Assembly (NCBI GenBank): GCA_964403775.1
Contig: CAYOHL010000020.1
Location: 1-13,883 of the forward strand
DNA from: CG1-02-33-12 sp964403775
GTDB taxonomy: Archaea; Nanobdellota; Nanobdellia; Woesearchaeales; CG1-02-33-12
Reading direction: 5' to 3'
DNA length: 13,883 nucleotides
The notes beneath the pieces were generated by a model. It saw nothing but the letters and a program-made list of their open reading frames with translations, ran no database searches and was not told the origin of the DNA. Shown one piece after another: positions 1 through 6,013 of the stretch. The position numbers were made by a program, and so were the translations under genes. How positions within the stretch are numbered: the first letter of the stretch is position 1; every line of letters starts with the position of its first letter.

Positions 1-161
1 AAACCAGCATCTTTAGATGCTGGTAGGAGTTTTCTGTGGATTTTTATGATTTGATTAACTACCTTTAACCTGATATTGCACATCCTTATTATTGAGTTTA
101 TCTTTTCATTGTCTGGTTTTACTTTCTTTATATGATCTTCCATACATTGCTGCCAGTTCAT
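1..161 (-). CDS. HEPN-like small helical partner of the nucleotidyltransferase (N-terminal part, runs off left edge)
   Basis: An open frame begins at ATG 161-159, nine bases after the stop of the upstream nucleotidyltransferase gene, and stays open for 53 codons to the window edge, so the C terminus is missing. The translation starts MNWQQCMEDHIKKVKPD and is Lys/Ile-rich and predicted helical. From memory of archaeal gene pairs, an N terminus of the form M-[ND]-W-x2-C-x4-[IV]-[KR]-x-[VI]-x-P-D followed by amphipathic helices is typical of the HEPN-like protein that follows a minimal nucleotidyltransferase. HEPN partners are usually the RNase toxin. The diagnostic R-x4-6-H motif would lie beyond this window and cannot be checked. 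Tight co-orientation with the MNT gene supports the call. The frame is short, so chance openness is not fully excluded. A perfect inverted repeat sits in its last visible codons. Confidence 0.6.
   Translation of the reverse strand, partial: MNWQQCMEDHIKKVKPDNEKINSIIRMCNIRLKVVNQIIKIHRKLLPASKDAG
3..24. repeat. Perfect 10-bp inverted repeat with 2-nt spacer
   Basis: Bases 3-12 (ACCAGCATCT) are the exact reverse complement of bases 15-24, with TT between them. The tight hairpin would pair 3-11 with 16-24. It falls inside the leftward open frame, where it encodes Pro-Ala-Ser-Lys-Asp-Ala-Gly, and no T-run follows on either strand. It may be a chance palindrome in coding sequence. If the small gene ended earlier, it could be part of a 3' structure. 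Confidence 0.45.
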
Positions 162-169
162 TATTTCTT

Positions 170-682
170 TCATTTTATCTTTAAAAAACCGCTTAGCTTA
201 ATTCCGTTTAGTATGTTGTTTAACAGCTCAGGTGAAAGCTTTTTTATTTCAGGCTCAAAAATAATGTTTATTGTATGTTTTAGCTTTTTTTCAAATTTTT
301 CAAGGTTGACTTTTGTTTCTTTTGCCTGTATAAAAACATCTATGTCGCTTTTCTCATCATATTCTGCTTTTGCAAATGAACCAAAAAGCATTATTGCTTT
401 TGGTGTGCATTCTTCTTCAAGATAGCTGATTAAGCCGCTTTCTGTTATTTTTCTCAATGCTTCCTGTTTTTTGTGAAACCTATAAAGCTGGTTCTCAGTA
501 TTTGCCCTGAAACTCGGGAAAATGCCTTTTTCCTGTTTTTTTATCAGCTGCTTTTTCAAAAGCTTGTTTATGTGGTAGCTAACTGTTGTCTTGGGTATTT
601 TGAACTGCCTTGATATTCCCCTTATCTGAAAATCTTTGTTTGGATTTTCTAAAAATATTTCAATTATTTCTTTTTGTCCCAT
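170..682 (-). CDS. Winged-helix DNA-binding domain fused to minimal nucleotidyltransferase (MNT antitoxin-like)
   Basis: A 170-residue cytoplasmic protein. Residues about 1-60 form a winged helix-turn-helix, with the recognition stretch IPKTTVSYHINKLLKK followed by a basic wing. Residues about 85-170 are a Pol-beta-fold minimal nucleotidyltransferase: LFGS at 99-102, then exactly ten residues, then D113-I-D115, which matches the GSX10DXD signature. E143 in INIIFEPE is a candidate third metal ligand. MNT proteins of this type act as antitoxins that AMPylate a HEPN RNase toxin. That activity is family knowledge, not shown here. The small gene just downstream looks like the HEPN partner. The fused wHTH and the palindrome over the promoter suggest autoregulation of the pair. 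Start ATG 682-680 gives a full wHTH, and only a weak GGA-type SD precedes it. Alternatively it is a stand-alone regulator with a nucleotidyltransferase sensor domain. Confidence 0.85.
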   Translation of the reverse strand: MGQKEIIEIFLENPNKDFQIRGISRQFKIPKTTVSYHINKLLKKQLIKKQEKGIFPSFRANTENQLYRFHKKQEALRKITESGLISYLEEECTPKAIMLFGSFAKAEYDEKSDIDVFIQAKETKVNLEKFEKKLKHTINIIFEPEIKKLSPELLNNILNGIKLSGFLKIK

Positions 683-715
683 TTTTTAGTCCAATTGGAC
701 TATTTGTTGGGACAA
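674..715. promoter_or_regulatory. 42-bp nested palindromic operator over the MNT start site
   Basis: An uninterrupted 16-bp palindrome (687-702, TAGTCCAATTGGACTA) is flanked at equal distance by an 8-bp inverted pair, TTGTCCCA at 674-681 and TGGGACAA at 708-715. Both pairs share the same centre, between 694 and 695. The inner and outer half-sites resemble each other (TnGTCCnA), giving four half-sites with 13-bp steps between inner and outer copies. The element spans the predicted transcription start and the start codon (682-680) of the leftward nucleotidyltransferase gene. It is well placed for repression by that gene's own winged helix. The binding protein is inferred. Confidence 0.75.
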
Positions 716-719
716 TACT

Positions 720-733
720 ATATAAATCTTTTG
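720..733 (-). promoter_or_regulatory. Archaeal promoter (BRE plus TATA) for the MNT/HEPN pair
   Basis: On the minus strand the sequence reads AAAAGA (733-728, BRE-like) followed by TTTATATA (727-720, TATA box). The box centre is about 42 nt upstream of the start codon. Usual archaeal spacing would place transcription initiation near 698, inside the palindromic operator, with a leader of roughly 16 nt. Confidence 0.65.
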
Positions 734-820
734 GTTTTCAATCTAGCAAACTATTGTTAATAAAGTTTTTGCATATTAAACTAAAATAATTCCGAAGATT
801 TTCAACGGTGCCCCATAAAA

Positions 821-841
821 AACAAAAGTTTTATATATATA
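821..841 (+). promoter_or_regulatory. Archaeal promoter for the A-B-C-D-A'-B' operon
   Basis: The purine-rich BRE-like stretch AACAAAAG (821-828) leads into TTTTATATATATA (829-841). The TATA centre lies about 33 nt before ATG 869, so the predicted start site near 860 leaves an almost leaderless transcript. The only gene-proximal signal between it and the start codon is GAGG at 861-864. It is the strongest visible promoter on the plus strand. Confidence 0.7.
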
Positions 842-868
842 GCAAGAAAAGAAGCGAGTAGAGGAAAT

Positions 869-2992
869 ATGTTAAGCAAAAGAGGCCAGATCAGTATATT
901 TATAATAATAGGCATAATAATTCTGCTTGTTTTTGGCCTGGCCCTGTATATAAAATTAAGGGCATCAAGAACAGAAGAGGTTGGGCCAATAGTTGAAAAA
1001 ATACCAGCAGAGCTGTATCCACTAAAAGTCTTTATTGAGCAGTGCATTGAAGAGACAGCAACTGATGCAGTACTTCTTATTGGGCAATCAGGCGGCTATA
1101 CAGATATTTCAAATTTCGGGATTATACATACAGCTGACCCAACTAGCTCACAGGCAGTTGAATTCTCGCCAGAAAGCTCTATGAGAATTGCATACTGGTG
1201 GTATTTAAAGAGCTCAAATGACTGCTCAGGCAATTGCGAATTCAGCTCAGAAATGCCTGATTTAAAGAGTGAATACAATAAAGGGGAGGAAAGATCTTTA
1301 ATGGATTCCTCAATAGAGGCGCAGATAGACAATTATGTTAATCTTAAGCTGAATGAGTGCCTTAATGACTTCATTGACTTTAAAGGCCAGGGATTTGAAG
1401 TAAGAGAATTGGGAAAAGTAACAACCACAACAACCATAAGAAACAATGATGTTCTTGTCTCAGTTGATTATCCGCTTGAAATAACAAAAGGCAAGGTAAA
1501 GGCAAAGGCATCCGGTTTCTTCACAACAGTTCCTGTCAATCTGAAAAATATTTATGAGCTTGCATTCATGATAACAAGCGATGAGATAAACTACAATTTC
1601 CTTGAATTAAACACTCTTAACCTGATAGCTGGATTCTCAGGCATAGACAGTGAAAAGCTGCCGCCAATGGTTGGCTCTGAATTTGAAGCAAAATCCCCTG
1701 TGTACTGGACAAAACAGTCGGTTAAGACAAGGCTTGAGGCAATGCTTATGAGCTATATCCCTCTTATTCAGGTAGAGGATACACTGAATTACCAAAAAAT
1801 GGCTTTTGATGATGCAATAAAGCAGAGGGTTTACAGCCAGATGGTAATCCCGTCATATGGAGACTCTTACAAAAACCTTGGGGCTGGTTTTGTTTACCTG
1901 GCCTGGTGGCCGATTTATTTTGATATCAACACAAAGTCAGGCATTATAATGCCTGAGTCAGCATCAACAAATATTTTACCATTAGGAGTAGGGATTCAAA
2001 GGTATGATTTTCTTTATGATATATCCTACCCGGTTGTTATAACAATAAAAAGCCCGGAAGCATTCAATGGCAGGGGCTATTCATTTAGGTTTGCACTTGA
2101 GGCAAACATAAGGAACAATAAACCAATTAACTCATCATTTGTGTCCTTAAGGCAAAAATCTGATCAAGCATCAATGTTCTGCGACATCAACAAAAGAAAC
2201 AGCGGCAGCATAAAAATAAAAACAGTGAATGCACAAACAAGCCAAGCCTTGGATAATGTAATGGTTTATTACAGCTGCGGCACTGAGTCATGCTTCATAG
2301 GGGAAACAGATGACAATGCTGTCCTGGAAGCAGAATTCCCAGTCTGCGCAGGAGGCATAGTAACATTCTCAAAGCCGGACTTTCTCGGATATTCTGAATT
2401 TTTAAGCACAGAGCCTGATAAAGGCATGGATTTGCCGTTAATAAGTCTTGAGCCATTGGTATACAAAAATATTGAAATAAAAAAGAAAAAAATAGTAAAA
2501 ACAGATGATGGCTGGGTTTTCAATAATAATGCCTTTGGCCTGACAGCTAAAGAGCAGGCAATATTAACGCTTGAAAGAATCGGCAAAAGGGGCGAGGAAG
2601 AGTTTTCAGCAGCAGCCCAATATACAGGAGGCCAGGATGGGCTGTCTGAAATAAGGATTGCCCCTGGAAAATACAAGCTTAATATCCAGCTTATTTTAAA
2701 TGAAAAAATTGTGATACCAGAAGAGAAAAAGATGTTCTTGTTTTTTCCAATAGCAACTCTGCCAGAGATTGAGTTTGATCCTTTCCCTGCAGGCGGGATT
2801 TTATTTGATGAAACAATTGCCTGGGATGCAGATGATATAACAAATTATGATAATATAGAATTTTATTCATTATACATAGATATTCCAGGCATGCCAGAGA
2901 GCGAGAGAAAGCATGATGATATTGATGAGATGAATAAAATAGAGCAATATTCAAAAAATTACAGGGCAAGCCTAGAGCCAAGATTAAAATGA
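869..2992 (+). CDS. Protein A: membrane-anchored extracellular protein with prepilin-like class III signal
   Basis: A 707-residue protein of unrecognised function. The N terminus reads SKRG-QISIF followed by a hydrophobic helix (about 8-28). This resembles archaeal class III (prepilin) signals cut between G and Q, but the usual Glu at +5 is replaced by a hydrophobic residue, so it may stay as an uncleaved anchor. The rest is predicted extracellular. Landmarks are GGYTDI (75-80), YWWYL (109-113), a mixed alpha/beta middle, the block 379-410 (YDFLYDISYPV to YSFRFAL), and a beta-sandwich-like domain (about 438-530) with C438, C470, C475 and C493. Protein A' shares these landmarks; 16 of 32 residues match in the 379-410 block. 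GAGG four nt upstream supports the start. The last codons overlap the start of gene B (ATGA), implying coupled translation. No catalytic motif is visible. Confidence 0.9.
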   Translation: MLSKRGQISIFIIIGIIILLVFGLALYIKLRASRTEEVGPIVEKIPAELYPLKVFIEQCIEETATDAVLLIGQSGGYTDISNFGIIHTADPTSSQAVEFSPESSMRIAYWWYLKSSNDCSGNCEFSSEMPDLKSEYNKGEERSLMDSSIEAQIDNYVNLKLNECLNDFIDFKGQGFEVRELGKVTTTTTIRNNDVLVSVDYPLEITKGKVKAKASGFFTTVPVNLKNIYELAFMITSDEINYNFLELNTLNLIAGFSGIDSEKLPPMVGSEFEAKSPVYWTKQSVKTRLEAMLMSYIPLIQVEDTLNYQKMAFDDAIKQRVYSQMVIPSYGDSYKNLGAGFVYLAWWPIYFDINTKSGIIMPESASTNILPLGVGIQRYDFLYDISYPVVITIKSPEAFNGRGYSFRFALEANIRNNKPINSSFVSLRQKSDQASMFCDINKRNSGSIKIKTVNAQTSQALDNVMVYYSCGTESCFIGETDDNAVLEAEFPVCAGGIVTFSKPDFLGYSEFLSTEPDKGMDLPLISLEPLVYKNIEIKKKKIVKTDDGWVFNNNAFGLTAKEQAILTLERIGKRGEEEFSAAAQYTGGQDGLSEIRIAPGKYKLNIQLILNEKIVIPEEKKMFLFFPIATLPEIEFDPFPAGGILFDETIAWDADDITNYDNIEFYSLYIDIPGMPESERKHDDIDEMNKIEQYSKNYRASLEPRLK

Positions 2993-5900
2993 GCAAAAAG
3001 ATAACTGCATTGTTTATAATATTTATGATAGCTGCGCTTCCGGTATACAGCGCAAGTGTTTTTGCAGCTATAAACAATGTCGGGATTTTTGGCAAGGATG
3101 ATCTAGAAGGCTATAGAAGGGAAAATGACCTGACATATGTTAAGGCAGATGTTTCTATTCCAGGAGATGAAAACATATTGCCCGGCCAGGTATTTTTTAA
3201 TGACATTCAGTTTAACACCTGCAGGTCATCTGGTGACTACTTTGCATGCTTTTTGGCAATAAGCAAAAACAGCTTAGAGCCAAAGAAACACTCATTCACA
3301 ATAACATTAAAGGATGATTCTGAAAAAACAGCTAATACATATGCAGGAACATTTATTGTTGATGGAAAGGGCCCGACAATAGAGTCATTCAGCATAATGC
3401 CCAAGGTAACAAAAAAAGGCAATCTAACTGTAAAATATGATGTAAGGGATTATGCCTATGATACAAGCATTGGCTCTGGATTGAGCAAAATAATCATCTG
3501 CAAGAATGATATGGCAGCTGTTGTTAAGGAAATAAAAATAAATGACTCTGCAATTGATTCAGGGGAGCTTTCTTTTAAAACATCTGACTTTGTTTCAGGA
3601 ACAGGCTCTGCCAATGTATGCATAGCTGCTTATGATAGATTAAACCAGGTTTCAGGGCTTAAATGTGAAAAACTAACTGTTGATGAAACAAATCCAAAGA
3701 TCAACAAGGATTCGTTCAAAATTACCTTTGATGGCAATGAGATAAACTATGTTTCAGCCAAACCAATGCCAGCTGTTGTGAGCATAGAAATCGAGGATGA
3801 ATCATTGGATAAGGTTTCTGCTGACTTGTCTGAACTAAATAAAGAGGACCCAAGCTATAAAAACAGGATAGCCAGCTGTACTAGGAGTAATGGCATTTCA
3901 ACATGCACATGGCCTGTAACAATAAGGCTTGGTGATTCTGGCAAGGTTAATATTCAGGTTGAGGCAGTAGATGCTGTTGGCAATAGTGCAAAGCAAAGCT
4001 TGAGTTATGAGTTTAAGCTTGACAAGACAAGCCCTGTTGTCAAATCAATAAAAAATGCAGTAGGTGAATATGAAAACATAAAATATGCTGGAAAAAACAA
4101 CCAGATAATTGTTGAAGTCCAGGAAAAGGACTCTGGCTTTAACCTAAAAAAGCTCTGGATTCTGGCTGAAGGCAAAAAAATACAGGCAGACAGCTGCGCT
4201 AAAAGCGGGGAAAGCTGGAAATGCAACTTTGACAATATTGGTTTTGGTGCAGCAGATGGAGCATCTGCAAAAATAGTTATCAGCCCTAACTCAGAGGATG
4301 ATGCCGGAAACAGCATTGACCTTGGCAACAGCATTCTCTCAGAAACATTTGTTCTTGACACAAAAGCCCCTGTTTTGGTGGGTGAGATAGAAGTCAGAGC
4401 CTTAAATAAAAATGATTCTTATACTCAGGATATAGTTTCAGGAGACAAGCTTCATATCAAGGCAGTTGTAAAGGATAAAACACCTGTAAGCTTAAGCTTA
4501 GACTTATCAGCCATTGGTTTAGGAAAGGATGAAAAAACATCCTGCACAAAAAATGAAACCAGCTGGATATGTGAATTTGAAACAGGGTCTGTTGCTTCAG
4601 GGCCCATTGAAGGCATTTTAAGGTTCAGGTTTGTTGATTTTGTCGGGAACAAGGCTGAAAAAAATATTGACATTAAAATTTTAGGAGTAAGCGATGAGGA
4701 AAACCCTGACTACTGGAAAATCCACAGCATTGAAAAAATGCCTCTTGCAATTGACAGGCAGACAACTGAACTAATAAGCCAAAAAGAGTATGTCCACCTT
4801 AGCTTAAGGACAATATCTGCTTCAGACATATCAATAATTGCGCTTGACCTTGAATGCAGCGGGGATATGAGCTATATCAGCAACTATGAACTGATTAATG
4901 AAAAATCAACTGACCCTTACATTGTTATGACATTAAACCAGGAAGCAATGCCTAATTCATCACTCTCAATCAACTGCACACTGTTTATCATATCAAAAGT
5001 ATGTGATATAATCATGCAGAATCCAGAAAAAGAGCATGCTGACTTTACAATAGACTTTTACAATATGCCTCTCGGCGAGCTAAGCCAGAATATAAGGGAC
5101 AAAATAAAAGATGCGCAGGACAGCTGGCTTATAAGGCAGGAATGGATAACAACTCTTGAGAAAATATTGAATGTCCTGGAAAAATTATGCAAATTACTTC
5201 AAACCCTTGGAAAAATAAATGAAGCAATTCAGGACCTTGCATTACTAGTTTCTCCACTTGAACCAACTGGTTTGGTAAAAATTATTGATGATACTGCTAG
5301 ATGGACTGATAAGATGTATACAGATTATATTGAAAAGCTAGAAAAATATTGCAAATATATTTCATGCGACACAACAATCTGGGGCGGATGGTATACTGAC
5401 ATCATAGACCAGAGCAAGGGCCTTGAGATATTCAAGGAGATGAGGTTTGGTGGCGGCAGAGGGGCAAGCTTCTGGCCAACAAGCCCGAAGGACAGCATTG
5501 TTTTAAGCCTTGCAACAGGGTGCATTCCAGGAATAATACATGGCTTGCAGAAGGCAAGGCAGGTAGAATGCTATTATGTATTGTGCCTTAAGAAAGCAGC
5601 TGATGAGGGGATTCCATTGTATGTTTGTGATGAGCAGAAAGCATATCTCCAATGCCTGTTTATCTTTGGAGAGATCTTCCAGATAATACCATTTGCAGGG
5701 TTTTTCAAGGGGCTTGCAGAACAATTTACAATGATAGTTTCAGACCCATTAGGCCTTATATTCGGAGGACTTAACTTTTACTGCGAAATGCAGCCAACAA
5801 TGGCTGGCCATGCTGTCTGTGTTATTGCTCATTTAGTGCCAACAATGGCATCTATTGCAGAGGACATAATAGGTTTTGCTGACACAGACAGCTGGTGGAT

Positions 5901-5994
5901 AAGCGGCGATGTATGTGAAGAGGCTTTAAAACCAATGCCTGAAACAACAGAAGAAGTAGCAGAAGAAGGCACAGAAGAAACAAATGAGGAATAA
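2989..5994 (+). CDS. Protein B: large secreted protein with five Ig-like domains and Cys-rich C-terminal module
   Basis: A 1001-residue exported protein with no recognised name. A Sec signal peptide occupies residues 1-26, ending PVYSASVFA. About residues 40-565 form an array of Ig-like beta-sandwiches of about 110 residues, joined by linkers VDGKGPTI (124), VDETNPKI (231), LDKTSPVV (344) and LDTKAPVL (456). Four of the five carry a C-x8-C hairpin (78/87, 297/306, 403/412, 519/528), probably disulfides. Residues about 690-795 are helical and coiled-coil-like. Residues 830-960 form a hydrophobic cysteine module (C845, C861, C866, C880, C889, C932, C944) shared with B'; its hydrophobic helices may associate with the membrane. 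The tail (984-1001) is a Glu/Thr-rich acidic run. The start overlaps the stop of gene A (ATGA). The architecture suggests a surface or adhesion protein; this is inferred from the fold, with no partner known. Confidence 0.88.
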   Translation: MSKKITALFIIFMIAALPVYSASVFAAINNVGIFGKDDLEGYRRENDLTYVKADVSIPGDENILPGQVFFNDIQFNTCRSSGDYFACFLAISKNSLEPKKHSFTITLKDDSEKTANTYAGTFIVDGKGPTIESFSIMPKVTKKGNLTVKYDVRDYAYDTSIGSGLSKIIICKNDMAAVVKEIKINDSAIDSGELSFKTSDFVSGTGSANVCIAAYDRLNQVSGLKCEKLTVDETNPKINKDSFKITFDGNEINYVSAKPMPAVVSIEIEDESLDKVSADLSELNKEDPSYKNRIASCTRSNGISTCTWPVTIRLGDSGKVNIQVEAVDAVGNSAKQSLSYEFKLDKTSPVVKSIKNAVGEYENIKYAGKNNQIIVEVQEKDSGFNLKKLWILAEGKKIQADSCAKSGESWKCNFDNIGFGAADGASAKIVISPNSEDDAGNSIDLGNSILSETFVLDTKAPVLVGEIEVRALNKNDSYTQDIVSGDKLHIKAVVKDKTPVSLSLDLSAIGLGKDEKTSCTKNETSWICEFETGSVASGPIEGILRFRFVDFVGNKAEKNIDIKILGVSDEENPDYWKIHSIEKMPLAIDRQTTELISQKEYVHLSLRTISASDISIIALDLECSGDMSYISNYELINEKSTDPYIVMTLNQEAMPNSSLSINCTLFIISKVCDIIMQNPEKEHADFTIDFYNMPLGELSQNIRDKIKDAQDSWLIRQEWITTLEKILNVLEKLCKLLQTLGKINEAIQDLALLVSPLEPTGLVKIIDDTARWTDKMYTDYIEKLEKYCKYISCDTTIWGGWYTDIIDQSKGLEIFKEMRFGGGRGASFWPTSPKDSIVLSLATGCIPGIIHGLQKARQVECYYVLCLKKAADEGIPLYVCDEQKAYLQCLFIFGEIFQIIPFAGFFKGLAEQFTMIVSDPLGLIFGGLNFYCEMQPTMAGHAVCVIAHLVPTMASIAEDIIGFADTDSWWISGDVCEEALKPMPETTEEVAEEGTEETNEE

Positions 5995-6013
5995 ATAGGA
6001 GAAGAATAAGAAG

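Noticed and set aside
3..24. Hairpin as an intrinsic terminator
   Set aside because: No T-run follows on either strand, and it lies within an open frame.
132..425. Plus-strand open frame opposite the nucleotidyltransferase gene
   Set aside because: Its translation is a Phe/Ser-rich antisense shadow of the real minus-strand gene, with no signal or domain.
716..868. Small RNA or extra gene in the divergent intergenic region
   Set aside because: Apart from the two promoters I see no stable hairpin, box motif or open frame with an SD. No CRISPR array, tRNA or rRNA was seen anywhere in the window.
802..1047. Minus-strand open frame over the start of gene A
   Set aside because: It is antisense to the conserved N terminus of A and to the operon promoter, has no promoter of its own, and shows no recognisable protein features.
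2269..2676. Minus-strand open frames inside gene A (also 2691-3095)
   Set aside because: They are complementary-strand shadows of a well-supported coding region; composition is Ser/Leu/Ile-rich with no start signals.
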